Translations under genes and position numbers: made by a program
In this document: positions 1 through 11,430 of the stretch, in pieces
How the letters are laid out: each line of letters starts with the position of its first letter
How positions within the stretch are numbered: the first letter of the stretch is position 1
Assembly (NCBI GenBank): GCA_020744425.1
Contig: JAGMUV010000008.1
Span: 620,001 to 684,000 of the forward strand
Length of the DNA stretch: 64,000 bases
Reading direction: 5' to 3'
DNA from: Dactylonectria macrodidyma
Taxonomy: Eukaryota; Ascomycota; Sordariomycetes; Hypocreales; Nectriaceae
The notes under the pieces: generated by a model
Database searches by the model: none
What the model saw: only the letters and a program-made list of their open reading frames with translations
What the model was told of the DNA's origin: nothing

Positions 1-2170
1 TGGGCTAGTTATAGCGAAGGTGATGAGGAGAAAGAGCACGAGCTAGCAGAGGAAGGAATAGCCTCTAGCACCTCGTAGCGACCGCAGAACACGGACTTAA
101 GGTATATATTCTATGACGTAGTATATAACCTGCATGGCGATTAAAGGGTTGCTAAAGACTTCCCTATACTGGCAAGGCTGCTATAAGCGCTCGAGAGAGC
201 TAGCTTCTCTAACCCCGAACCGGACCCGTGGTGTGCGGATATGCAGTCTAAATATTAAGCGATAGTAAAAACGATGACAAAGCCTGAGATTGGCATAGTA
301 CGGGCGGCCTAGCTGCGGCTTTATAGAGCCAGAGTGCTAGCTATCGAAGGGGATGATAAAGTCAGTAAAGATAAGAACGGCGACGAGGCTGGTTTCGGTC
401 TTAGCGATGATCAGTATTTGTTCCTACCTATTCTAGTGCCTAACCTAACCCCCGCTCTAGCTTATACTTAGGTAGATATAGCACTTAGTAGTAGCTTCCT
501 CCTAGTTAGGAATATAATAAGTAAGTAGCGAACGCTAAACTACATATAGAAGATTGCCCTTAGCCTTATCTATAAGGCGATAGATAGAGCGGAGGAAGTG
601 TTAGATATAGCTGCTAATAGTAACAAAGGACACATAGTGTAGGAGCAGCCACCTTAACATCTCTAATATATAAGCAGTAGTAGTAGCACTAGGAAGTCTT
701 AGCTTATCAGGACTCTAAAAGAGGTATTTATAGCGAAAGGGTCATTAAAACGTATTATTATAATAGCTATGTCTAGGACGGCGGCGGCAGGGATCGGCGG
801 TAATACTATCCACTCTGCGCTAGGACTAGCCTTTAAGGATCAAGACGGAGCGGCGATAGAAAGCCTACTATTCGCGAACCTGGACAGGAGCTAGTAGCGT
901 TAGAGAAGGCGTGACGTGCTTATAGTCGACGAGATAAGCATGTTAGGACTTAAGACGCTCTACGAAGTAGACTATAAGCTGCGGGCGCTCTGCGGCTTCT
1001 CAGACAGGCCGTTCAGCGGGATACCGGTGGTAGTCTTCATAGGCGACTTCCTCCAGTTCGGGCCAGTACTGCAGAAAGGCCTGCTAAGCCGGGTTGACCC
1101 TAGTGATAATAGCAAGGGGCTACGGAACCTCTCGGATCGTGCGACGCAATATCGATGGCAGCAGATCCAGGCCAAGATGACATAGGAGCTGTTTACTAAC
1201 GTAGTGATCCTAGAGGAGCAGAAGAGGGCCGAGGGCGACGAGGAACTGATAGGGCTTTTAGAACGCATCCGGACAGGCCGACAGACGGCGGCCGACCTGG
1301 ACAAGCTCAACTCACGATACATCCCTGACGAGAAGCTCGACTTCACGGGAGGCCGGCGCGCCATTATCCCGCTCAACCGACACACCTCATGCTCTGTGCC
1401 GCCCTGGCCTTCGGCGAGGAGCACGGCAGGAAGGTGTCCCTGTTCATATCCGATCACCAGTGGAAAACCCGCGTGCCCAGCGAGGAAGAGATAGAGGCCG
1501 TAGTACTACTTAGAGATAACGCGCAGCTCCCCATCCCAGGCATCTTTCCGTACGTCGAGGGCATGCCCGTCATCATCAACCAGAACAAGTACCTAGGGCT
1601 GAAAGTAGTCAATAGAGCAGAGTTCACGGCTGCCGGCGTCGTCGCAGATAGAGAGGTAGAAGAACGGGTGATCCACGACTGGCTGTCTGTCTTCCTCGGG
1701 CTGCCAAGCGGGATCCTTCTCTAATCGCAGGATACGGAGGGGCTCGCATTCTTGCATATACCTCTGCATACCCTTATGCTAGGGATAGAGACTATATAGC
1801 TTAATAAAGAAAAGCACAGTAAATATATCTATCCGCGACTTACAGCCAAGCAGGAGTTTAAGATAAGGCTAACGCATATAGAGCTGCTATGCACGCCAGG
1901 CTTTATACTTACTAACTATAAGGTATAAAGCAAGACCCTAGAGAAGGTTCTGCTTAGGCTCTATAGGAGAAAAGGGACGAAGGGATACCCAAGCATAGAG
2001 AAGTGCGGTATGCTTAGCTTATATATATAATTATCATAGTACAAGCAGTTACAGGATATACGGCTTATATAGCCAATTCTAAGAGAGCACTTCAGACAGG
2101 CGCAGATATATCCAGAGCTTATAGAAAGGGTCGATCGATTAAAAGAGCTAGTAAGATAGACGGTTAAGCG
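1..2170 (+). pseudogene. Helitron-type PIF1-like helicase, RIP-damaged, 5' end outside the window
   Basis: This is the helicase part of a rolling-circle (Helitron) transposon protein. Read in one frame from about 240 to 1380, it shows a degraded Walker A stretch (670-699, ISSSSSTRKS where GGSGGTGKS is expected), then TAAAGIGG-type and TIHSALGL motifs near 775-830, Walker B LIVDEISM (916-945) and GDFLQFGPV (about 1042-1068). The frame shifts near 1385 and continues with the GMPVIINQNKYLGL region (about 1560-1600). Motif V/VI-like text (LS-KQLQDIRLI) appears at about 2010-2070. Stops are TAG or TAA, mostly where a Gln or Trp codon is expected, and Gly codons of Walker A have become Ser or Arg by G-to-A changes at TpG. 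Both are RIP signatures. The PIF1-like helicase family is clear. Assignment to a Helitron rather than a stand-alone PIF1 is by likeness to fungal Helitrons, because no Rep domain is visible here. Confidence 0.75.
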
Positions 2171-2243
2171 GTTTGAGGTCAGGCATAGGAAGCAAGGTTA
2201 GGAGGCAATCTCCATTTCATTCATAGTAAAAACGGAGAGCGGA

Positions 2244-2308
2244 GCCAATCAGAAGCCATTTTATTAGCCAATCAGAAGGCAGATAACTTTGCAACCAATC
2301 AGAGGCCA
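2244..2308. repeat. Three imperfect CCAATCAGARG direct repeats
   Basis: The motif CCAATCAGA followed by AGCCA, AGGCA or GGCCA begins near 2245, 2269 and 2295. The repeats are 23-27 bp apart and lie between the helicase remnant and the heptamer array. No function is evident; they may belong to the non-coding end of the neighbouring element. Confidence 0.5.
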
Positions 2309-2375
2309 GGGACGGGGGTGTGAAGGGTCGGGCGCGAATAAGAAAACAGGGGAAGGCGCACGTCCGCCGGGGGAG

Positions 2376-2445
2376 GTTGGAAGTTAGAAGTTGGAAGTTG
2401 GAAGTTGGAAGTTAGAAGTTAGAAGTTGGAAGTTAGAAGCTGGGA
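2376..2445. repeat. Heptanucleotide tandem array GTTRGAA
   Basis: Nine adjacent 7-bp units (GTTGGAA or GTTAGAA) run from 2376 to 2438, followed by one diverged unit, GCTGGGA. The G/A alternation at position 4 could reflect RIP-like transitions or ordinary slippage and drift. The array is non-coding. Confidence 0.85.
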
Positions 2446-3324
2446 GTGGTGGGCAAGTTGGCGGCTCCCTTGCGCTAAGTAGCCTTTCGATACGAAGCTT
2501 GTAATAAGAGCCTGTTTTATACTAGTGGGTTGTTATACGTTAAGAAGAGGGCCTACGTGCATTTTATATGTATTTTACGTGCTTCTTAATAAGAAAATCT
2601 TAGAGAGCGAATGAGAGTTCATATTCACATATGCGCATTAGCAAATGAAAAAGAGAAGATTTACACCTATAGGAGCATTCGGATGGGGTTAATCCAGACC
2701 AGTTATGCTTCCGAATCGGGTAATCGCTTAATGCGGTAATTTTGCAAGGGGGGGCCAAATTTTAGGGGGTGGAATCCCAGAGCTTAAGAAGACCTTTCGT
2801 ACCGAAAGGCATAAGAAAGACCTTCCTAACAGAAGGCAAACTTAAGAACTGATGTAAAGTCAGCCTTCGGCTGAATGAATAATCAACTGTTGGATTGACC
2901 CCTCGTGTGGCGGTATAAGATCCGAATTTGCATAAACCTCTGATACACCGATATCCTAGCCTTAGTCAGATGACTAGAAAACCCCTCTCGAGAAAGAGGG
3001 GGATGAAGGCATCCCAGATTAATACAATCATCATCTTGGGTCTCCACATTGACCCTCTCTTGAAGTCCCTGGTCGAATTGGCCGTATTAGATCTACAATC
3101 AACCATGATCCATCATTAACCATAATTCGCCACCATGATATAAACCCGGGAGCCAAAGTCCAGATTTGGGATTACGGTTATGCCATCATTGCTTGGCGTG
3201 CAGTCAGATATTGGTAGTGGTACGTGACTATGCGTGATAATGTGGGGCTAAAGGGCGATTTAGGGTCACCTAACGTGCTGTCAGCCGTTTCTGGCCCTGT
3301 TATGCCCCTCACCCTAAGACACTC
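2446..3324. other. No convincing gene
   Basis: This stretch is partly AT-rich and holds only short open frames. One of 63 codons at 2928-3119 (+) has no recognisable homology and begins in TpA-rich sequence. I see no promoter, RNA gene or repeat beyond the arrays annotated on either side. Confidence 0.4.
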
Positions 3325-3409
3325 ACTAAAACAGGGATCTTTGACTAAAACAGGGATCTTTGACTAAAACCATGATCTTTGACTAAAACAGGGATCTTTG
3401 ACTAAAACC
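3325..3409. repeat. 19-bp tandem array ACTAAAACAGGGATCTTTG (four copies plus a partial one)
   Basis: Units start at 3325, 3344, 3363 and 3382, with a partial fifth at 3401. The third copy differs by two bases (CATG for AGGG). Read on the opposite strand the unit contains TTTTAGTCAAA, which also recurs on the + strand at about 10840-10890. The two arrays are therefore inverted relative to each other and bracket about 7.4 kb. Confidence 0.85.
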
Positions 3410-3980
3410 GGTCCCTCACAGTCGCTTCCGCCTGATCATCAGGCTTAGGTCCAAGGACTCTTGCAGTCACTTCCTTGGCCGCCCTAGATGCGGTTTTCTG
3501 GTCTGATATACGCACCTGAGACTCATGCCACCTGGCGAAGGCAATGGCGGTCAGTGCAAACCGGAGTGTTCCCTTCTGTCGTTCACTATGTCCTTCCTCC
3601 ATCAAGGAAAACCACCCAGCACCGTCGGACCATTTCGTCTCCATTTCATTGTCAATAAAACCGAGGGTGTCGATGAGATTCGAATATGTTTCTGGTGAGT
3701 TGTTCAAGCTGCTAAGCTCCCGGATCTGCTCATAGGCGTCGTTGACGAAGTCGTCTATGGGTTGGGTAAGGAGTTTCGCGACGTGTGAGAGACTGGTTGG
3801 TGATGGTATTCCGCCAGTGTCCGGTTCGGTGGTTGGCACACTAACAGCAGGCCGAGGCTCGGTGACAGGCTTAGATTCAACAATAGTCGGAAGTTCGGTG
3901 ACAGTCTGAGCCTCAGCAGCAGGCAGCAGCTCGGTGGCGGGCTGTGATTTGACAACAGACTCGACGGTAGGCAGCTCCAC
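3402..3980 (-). pseudogene. Open-frame fragment with Pro/Thr/Val-rich N-terminal repeats, unknown
   Basis: An open frame of about 190 codons runs on the minus strand, but it has no in-frame ATG: it begins at a GTG and an upstream stop closes the frame. The first 55 residues are low-complexity repeats of the type TELPTIVESKPVTEPRPAV. The rest is acidic and helical with no family I recognise. Its 3' end runs into the 19-bp tandem array, so the true C-terminus may be lost. It could be an internal exon or a transposon-captured fragment. Confidence 0.35.
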
Positions 3981-4239
3981 CGAAAGCCGAATTCACATTA
4001 TACCCCCCTGGTTTGCTCAATGTCTATTGCGTATTGAGGACCAACCAGTGCCAAATATCATGAGAATCCGAGTCCATGTCCTGATTTGTCTTCTCAGTCA
4101 AACATGACCGAAATGAAGGATCTCTCTCTCGTCGCTCTGAGCTTCTTATCTCTTAAGCAGTAGGTTATGCTTCAGTGAAAACGATTAGTTGCTGACTATT
4201 TAGCGAATCCCTGACATCGTGGCCTCCCCCAGCCATTCC

Positions 4240-4725
4240 ACCTTGGTTGAAGAAGGTTATTCTGCCTGACAGCTCGTTCCTCCAAGATCAATTTCGGAAC
4301 ACTTTTGCCAAAACAACACAACATTGAAGGGTCCCATGGTTTGAAGCGAATCGATAAAGCGTTAACAGGCACACACATCCGTCCCCTGTACGACGGACTG
4401 AAAAGACGCGAATCAGACATGCTCTCACAGCTGCGCACGGGAATGGCGAGGATCAACAGCTACCTGCACAGGATTGGAGCAGCAGAATCGGACATGTGCG
4501 ACTGTGGACAAGCAACAGAGACGATGGCACATTTTCTGTTCCGGTGTACGAAGTGGGATGCACAGCTGGAAGGATGCGAAGGATCGGACAGGCAAAGATG
4601 GGAAGCCTCTCGTTCTTTTTGGGAGGAAAGGCGGCATCGGATGGGCCCAAAATGGGCATCTAACCTACAGGCGGTGCGGTTCGCCATGGATACGCAGACT
4701 TGATGCAAACCAGACTAGACAACAT
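4240..4725 (+). mobile_element. Tad-like LINE, 3' end of the reverse-transcriptase ORF
   Basis: The translation of about 4305-4703 matches the C-terminal tail of fungal non-LTR retrotransposon polyproteins. It has the KALTGTHIRPLYDGL region, the SQLRTGMARINSYLHRIG segment, and a zinc-knuckle-like CDCGQATETMAHFLFRC motif followed by W. This tail follows the RT/RNase H domains in Tad-like LINEs. Everything upstream is absent, which is the 5' truncation usual for LINE copies. It abuts the hAT fragment at about 4727. Confidence 0.7.
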
Positions 4726-4726
4726 A

Positions 4727-5422
4727 CTAACCAACCAAATTAGCGGCCAAACTGTGGAGGAAATTGATCGAGGAAAATGATCTCTCAGAAGGTACAGAAT
4801 TAGCCAAAGCGCCCAGGACTCGTTTGGCCAATGCAGCGAGTGATACATTCATAGAATGAAGATACCGCCAACTGTCAAGGACGTGTTGGTGGTGTGGAGT
4901 GCCCTCGGATGCTGCTCTGTATATGCGACTTCCTGGGCCAAAGAGGTTGCCCTCCCGAGCCCTGAATTGACAAAACTCCCGGAAGATATTGCCGTATTCC
5001 TCAGCGTTGGTGTTATCCTCAAGAAAGTTGTGTGCTCTTCTGACAATGCCTGTGGTCAACAAATGGTGCTTCGGGTCGGTAGTGGCAGGGTCCAAAGCAA
5101 AGGCCAGGTAGTGTATGTCGTCCGTTTGCACGTCAAACCGTTGCTTTCGTAACGCTTTCAGTTCTTGGTAGTTTATTAGTGGGTCTTGACCAGCCTCTTC
5201 CAATGCGTCCCATGAGGCCTGAATGGATAGCCAACGTGGAATGACCTCGCCAAGACCCGCGCGGTCGCGTTCTGAGTTGGCTTGGGCATGGCCAATCGGC
5301 TGAAGAACTTTGAATAACATTTCCAGATTGGCCCAAAATTCGAGATCATTGATATATGATATCACCTGAGTTAGACTTGATTGTGTCACTTGTTCCTCCT
5401 CTTTGACAATTACCTGCTTCAT
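4727..5422 (-). pseudogene. hAT-family transposase, C-terminal fragment
   Basis: About 230 codons are open on the minus strand. The C-terminal part has the hAT dimerisation signature (ANSVPSERSFSSINFLHS) preceded by a helical segment with HYLAFALDP, where hAT proteins usually read ALDPR. The N-terminal BED finger and the first catalytic Asp are missing, so only about the last third of a transposase is present. No TIR was found. The gene is joined directly to the LINE tail at its 3' end, which suggests nested or recombined repeats. Confidence 0.65.
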
Positions 5423-5434
5423 TCCGTTGAGAAC

Positions 5435-5485
5435 AACTTGGGGTTTACGACGTCAATTGGTAACTTGGGGTTTATGACGTCAAAA
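5435..5485. repeat. Two 27-bp tandem units containing a (T/C)GACGTCA core
   Basis: AACTTGGGGTTTACGACGTC and AACTTGGGGTTTATGACGTC start at 5435 and 5462. The second copy contains the palindrome TGACGTCA, the consensus of CRE/ATF-type bZIP sites. The position, just 5' of the hAT fragment, would fit a transposon end or promoter, but nothing shows that it is used. Confidence 0.6.
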
Positions 5486-5929
5486 AGGCATCCCTACTGC
5501 ATATGGGAATTTCAGGGAGTCACAGCCCCTTTTACCTTGCATAGTGGTTGTGTTGTGTGTCGTCAGGGGAGGGAGGGTGGGTGTTGGTACTGCATGCTGG
5601 GCAGGCTTCACTGCTAAGAGAATATCGAGGATGGCGTGGAATAGAGAGTATGCCTTACCGTCGGCTACCATCAGCAGCTGTCATCCTTGACTTGCTGCAC
5701 TGGCAATCTTGAGTGTAACTATAAAGCCCATGCGTTTTCCAGTTGTCCCAATCCCTCAACATCCGTCTCTCAAACCTGTCACGTCACATGTTCCTATGAT
5801 CGATATCATGAGCGCTGCGTAGAGACCAATGGTAATAAATTCAATTCCGCAAAGCGCCAGTGGTATCTTTCTCATCGATCCGAGCTGATGAGCTCAATGT
5901 TGTGTTTGTCCGACCCCTTGCCTTTATGC

Positions 5930-8295
5930 GTATGACTCCAATACGTGATGGAAATGCTCTTCTTCTTTTTAACCTCCAGCAACTCCTTGCACCGCGCGTC
6001 GTCAAACGTTTCGTCGCCAGAGGTGCCCATTTTGAGTGAGTTATTTCGTTTACTCCTGCTTTGCTCGCTTGGTGGTTAAGTTACCATACAAGGCAATCTC
6101 TGGAGATATCTTCCTCTTTAATGCCCTGAGGGAATATTATCAAGGCACTGGGACTCAACAGCTACCACCAACTTCTCCTATTATCAGTTAGTTTGCCTAC
6201 TTACACGAATATCTACGACAGAAACTGCATCGTCGCTAGGTGAGCTAGTTCTCGATCTGTCAACCAGGTGCTCATAGCCTCGCAGTCTCCGAAGCCAACT
6301 TTTCTCTTCCTGTTCTCCATCATCCGGTATCTCTAGGCACCTCTTAGCCATCTCTTACAGCTCCTCAAAGCTGATTGTATCCCTGAACGAGCGATCCTTA
6401 TGAACTTTCAACACTCGTAGAAATCGCAGAACAAAGTACCCAATATTCGCGGGCTTATTGAAGCCAGCGCTGACCACTTCTACTATAAACGGATACTTAA
6501 ATAGCTCCACTGGCTACAGCCTCCGCATGGGCTTGAATAAGACATTGAATTCAGGCATAGAGTTGACGAATAGTGCTCATATAAAGTATCTATAGTGGTT
6601 AAGGTATGTGATATTTTCTTTCGAAATGCTATGTCTATTGATCATATCGAGTATACGAAATCTCAGCTTAGCATTAAAGCGGCACACCTCGTCCTTATTT
6701 TTAATACACCTAATATAGAATGACGTCTACTATAAGCTACTAATGCTAAGTTTATGTTTATCTCTTGCGTCACAGCGTCCCCTAATAATAACGAAGTCTG
6801 CGGTATTACTAAGGCCTGGAATGTAATCTTTCTTAAGCTTAATGAATAGCCTACTTCCATTAAATGAGGAGTAGGGGTCATCATAACCTTTAAGCATAAG
6901 TCCTTCCTACCGTTATATGATAGCTTAAGTGAATGTCTTACTAAGCCGTTCAGCTATATCGAAAGATGAGAAATTGATTACTTCGCAAGACCTGATATCA
7001 GTCCGGCCCAGAATGCGGCGGACTAGAGATTAAAGCTATCGTCGCCGTTTATTATGAGTCTCTAAGCCATAGAAAATGTCGTCTAGTAATTAAATATCGT
7101 AGAATATAATCATAAGATGCTCGCTCGATTCGACGGGTGAATCTCAAGCAGCTCTAAGAAACCGGCCCGATCGTTTCATATGTCTGCAGATTTTATAGAA
7201 AGGCTCGATTCTCCCGTCGTCGTTCTATACCAGCAGCTCGCCCTCTAAGATGCACTGCTTCTTGATTTTGCAGCCTGCTGTGTTAAGCTTAAGGCTGTCC
7301 CGCAGTGCTCGATGAATTCCCATGCGGTCGCTGGTTGAGTCTCTCCCGCTCTTGGAGAAAATCTTGATGTTGGCTCCGGATTTGTTCAGATCGATATGGA
7401 TTTGATAGTATTCTCTATCATACTTCCTCTCCACGCTCATCCATCTCGCCCCAGCCAATTAGCAGCAATGCCTAATGCTCCTTGCTTTTTCATAAGCCGT
7501 ACGTACAGTCATTATCCCAGCCTGCAGCTCGAGTTCCCTATTAGCAACTTCCTTCAGCTTATTATAAGTATCCACAGCTGGCTAGATGGGTATATGCCGG
7601 ATAATTGGGCTGCCTAGGAGTCCTATAGCAGCTGGAATTGAATTTTGAAAGCAAAGGAGGTCTAGCAGGAGAAAATGAAATTTGCTCATTACTAGTATCT
7701 CTAGAATGCGGGCTGGGCTGTAATTCTTTAATATAATGCGAATCATCCATTTAGTCTTAGAGCTCTGCAGGACTCTGAATACTTTCGAAAGCAAGTCATC
7801 TGTATAGACTAATCGGCCATACTTTATTATAACTCTTTCCTATAGGCTAGCGGACGAGAACGATAATAAGGCTACAATCTGATTGAGGATATTGTCAAGT
7901 TCTTCCAGAGTTACCTCTCGGCCGGCTCTAGATTCGCTATCTATTATAGCCATCACGCGCTTAACAGAAGACACAAAGTCTAAACCACTACTAGTTTTCT
8001 ATTTCTAAAGATCCTTCATTCAGAATAATCCAAGACACTATGCGCATTAAATAATCCCCTCTAGTTATCATTCTTGCAGGCTGAACACTCTATCTAGTCT
8101 GCATTCAGGAAAGAGATATAATAAGAATGCAACGGCTTCTGGGCCTCATCGTAGAATGATTGCATTATATTCATTAAACCAGGCAAGGATAGTAAGCGTA
8201 TCACGTTCCTAGATCCTGTCGATACTTAATGACCTCCTGGAGTTTCTCTCGAGTCTCTCGAGGAGATTACAAAGCAATCTGAAGGGAAATAGCAT
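5930..8295 (-). pseudogene. ATP-dependent DNA ligase-like gene, RIP-damaged
   Basis: One minus-strand frame with many TAG/TAA interruptions reads as a eukaryotic-type ATP-dependent DNA ligase. From the N-terminus it shows: a start MLFPFRLLCNLLERLERN at 8295; LTILAWFNEYNAII (about 8190); the ligase N-domain text KWMIRIILKNYSP (about 7740); the adenylation motif I region ERKYDREYYQIH (about 7430; the Gly of K-x-D-G is Arg here); a GRDST/DR segment; CILEGELLV (motif III region); DIFYGLETHNKRRR (about 7075); EVINFSSF (about 6970); a motif V-like lysine region and ADFVIIGGRRDA (about 6800); and the C-terminal oligonucleotide-binding region with PANIGYFVLRFLRVLKVH. The tail is lysine-rich (ELLEVKKKK near 5970). 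The layout is ligase IV-like but shorter, with no BRCT domain seen. It cannot be active because of the multiple stops. Confidence 0.75.
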
Positions 8296-10700
8296 ATTGA
8301 AAAATATAGTAATAAGAGGAGTGAAGGGGCAAGCAGAAGCTCTCACAGCATGCACGAACGTGGAGGGTATTGGGGAGCTTTGTAGATATCTGGCTTTCAT
8401 TTAGGAGTCAGTCAGCATGCTTATATAGCTAGTCCAGGCAGACTACTCGTTAGTAATTCGCAGGACTCTCGCCAGGTAACCCAGCTTGTTTGTGCTACTT
8501 ATCCTGGCCACTAACAGTAGGCACCACGAGGACTCATGACGCCGTGGAACGAGGGAGAACGCAGAGGCGAGGCAGACTTCGGGGAAGCCGATGCAGGGTC
8601 ATCACCTTGGCCTGAGACTGCCTTGGCCAACATCTCCTGCCTGACTAGTGGCGTCAAGTTCTCAATTTTTGAGGAGGTCTTGTTGAAAGAGGGTGGTAGG
8701 CGACGAATATTGTAACCCACCGCCGTCGAGCTGCAAGCTTAATTAGACTCTGAGTCCGTCATTCCAAGGCTTCTGTCTAAGCAAGTCCAGAGATGCCGAT
8801 ATCCGTAACAAGGAGGCACCCACCTCTCTGTGCAGGAAGATGCTTAGGGAACCAAGAGTGCCTGATAGGGGAACTATGATGTCACACTGCCACATCAGTT
8901 GTATCAATCCATACTGGGCATAGCTTCAGGATAGGGGGCTGACTAGGTTTGGGGAGTAACTCACATGTATAGCGGGGATGTTTTCAGTGGTTTCCCCGGT
9001 GTAGTTGAGGCTATACAGGCAACAAATTCTAATTATGAAGAGGCAGATAGCCTCATACCTACAGTAAGGCTGTACCGTGAGTAATCAGAGGTGCAATGGG
9101 TTGTGCAACAAGGTCTGCCATTACCAGGGTTAGTCTCAGATTCCCTTGGTAGAGGATGGGCTGTAAGGTGGTATCCGGCTTTTGTAATGCTGTCATGTCT
9201 GTCGAATTCAGCGATAGAAACGGGGCCAACAAGCCAAGCACTGATATGTGGACGCCCCTCCCTATGCTCTGAACGCTCGGTTATGCAAATGTATTCTGAA
9301 GAGGCGCGGCCCTCAAGATTGAGAATTGACATGATCTTCACTTCTTGATTTCATTGGCTAATGTGGAGCTGGAGTTTGCCTTAACAGAATAGTCAGCGTA
9401 CCTTACCCGCCGTGATTCAAACTGATCCAGTTTGCGCTCTCACCTGTCTCCAAGCTCTCCAAGCCGTAATACCCTACCCTAGATCTCCAATCACATCGAG
9501 CTCGTCCGACTCCTAAACGGGTGGGACGGTTAGTATGAGATATATTGGTAGTTTATAAGATAGGTACAATCAATACCCTCAACCCGGACCCAATCATCCA
9601 GAATGGTGGACCATCTAGTCACTGAAGAGCGATGTGATCCCTGTCCGCTCATCAGCTCCTAATCCTAAGCGTATGGTGTAGCCCAGGTTTAGACAAACCC
9701 AAAATCTCTGCCCCTGACGGTCAATTAAATTATGTTTAAGTTTGCGCTTCCCAACTGCGAAGGCGATCTGAATTGAATCGTCAGCCCTGCAGCGATACCA
9801 CACCAGCCCTAAGATAACGATGAAATCAACAGAATTGACTTAACCGAGAAGTTGAACAACATTTAGGCAGCCCATATGTATAAAAGCCTCTAGCGGGAAA
9901 ATGAATGGACAAACAAAGGTTAAAGGGACATCCTCAGCTAGAAGGATGAACTCCGCAGGTTGTAATCAGATGAGCTTGCTATAAAAAGCCGAAGAGGTGA
10001 AGTAGCCGCTTGTCGCGGCTAGTGTTGAGATGACGGGCTTTACGAGTGCGTCTCGTCGAGAGCAGAATCAGATGCTAGAACAAGTTACCTTACGCAATAG
10101 AAGCGAATCCTAGTCATAAGAAGCCCAATTCCTCTCGATTCCGCTGCCTAAAGAATTACCTACAGCACTCTCCTAGCAACAAGTGGTATTTATATAGTCC
10201 TTATAGACTTCCGATTCGAACTCATGGGTATAGGGTAGGTACACTTCTAGCAGAGTAAACGTCATGCATTAGACTTGGCAGAGAAAATAACATAGTCTTA
10301 ATACGGATGCACACCGGAATTGACAGGGATTGATAGGTGGGCGCGGCTTACTTTGGACTCAAAAGACATTTTGCTCAAGCTGCTGTCCCTCGCCGCATTA
10401 TCTTGGAAACATCAAAGTTCATGGTAGCAGCGTCAAGTTTGTTCCTATTAATAGCGGTACAACACTTGATCAGTCTTGACATCAACTGGCCTTTGTCTGG
10501 ATTGGTCAACTGAACCTATTTCCTATTTCCTATTCCCGAATCTTATCTATATCATGCCTAGCTTTCTAGTATTGATGAGTGGGACAACTGGTTGACCATT
10601 GTTGTCTGCCTTAGCGATAGTATAGCAGGCTGCGCAATGATAAACACGACCCATGATGTGATTGAGTGTGGAAGGTACTTTGCGTTGAGTGTCGTGACTC
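8296..10700. other. Long stretch without a supported gene
   Basis: Only short open frames without family likeness are present, for example 69 codons at 8511-8720 (-) and 62 codons at 9615-9803 (-). Base composition is mixed. The interval 9840-10150 is moderately AT-rich. No TIR, LTR or RNA gene was recognised. Confidence 0.4.
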
Positions 10701-10724
10701 GCTTTATATTTTAATCAGGTATGG

Positions 10725-10895
10725 ACCACTTCTGTCCTTTAGTCCACTTCTGTTCAGTCCAATTCTGTTCAGTCATGCCGAGGTTAGTCAATGGTCAACC
10801 TTTGTCAGACGGCCCAGTCTCGTCAAATGTCCGATTTAGTCAAAGTCCCAGTTTTAGTCAAACATCCAGTTTTAGTCAAATGTCCAGTCCACTTT
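10725..10895. repeat. Degenerate tandem repeats: GTTCAGTCC and TTTTAGTCAAA-type units
   Basis: Short units such as CACTTCTGTTCAGTC (10745-10775) lead into about four 18-19-bp units of the form TTTTAGTCAAACATCCAG (about 10835-10890). Allowing a few changes, the latter is the reverse complement of the 19-bp array at 3325-3409. The open frame across this array (10721-10930) is a product of the repeat and is not called as a gene. Confidence 0.6.
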
Positions 10896-11430
10896 TGTTC
10901 GGTCCACTTCTATCCCACTTTTCTCCGTAGGACCACGGCCCCACAGGGGACGTGATCACCACTGTAACGTCGATCATCAACACTGCGAGATGAATTATTA
11001 TCACTGCAAGATAGGTCGGTGCGACGTGGAGGTTCGGCCCGCGCCGCATGCGGGGATCATTATTTGGCTTTACCACGGCATCTTAATACCCTAGCTCAAA
11101 AGTGTCACGATCCATGTCATGAATTACGGACCCGTGTTTGCCTAGGCCCAAATGATCAGTTCAGGAGGGAGTATCTAGTCTTGGGTTGCGTCCAAGTCGC
11201 TTCGATTAAAGCCATGTGGCCTTGAGATCACCTCAAAGGGAGTGCAATAGCTGATATTTTCCCATGGGTACGGTTCTCAAGCAGTTTCAGGAGGGTTGCA
11301 CACTTCAGGGACGAGATGAGAGAGGTGGCTAAGGACCACAGCGACGATACGGCTTCCGACGCGACATGCACCATCGTTTCGGGACTTATGGATCTTTGGA
11401 TTTCAAAGTTCAGACAAACAAAAGGACCGT

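Noticed and set aside
61..620. Possible tRNA-like or RNA gene in AT-rich start
   Set aside because: No cloverleaf arms or Pol III boxes could be aligned; the frame fits the upstream part of the decayed Helitron protein.
2376..3409. Tandem arrays as a CRISPR-like array
   Set aside because: Units are directly adjacent without unique spacers; eukaryotic context.
9033..9348. Frames of 85-102 codons on opposite strands
   Set aside because: Both lack an ATG at the frame start and overlap each other; no protein likeness.
10721..10930. 69-codon open frame with an ATG
   Set aside because: Its sequence is the translation of the short tandem repeats (SFSQTSSFSQ) with no other content.
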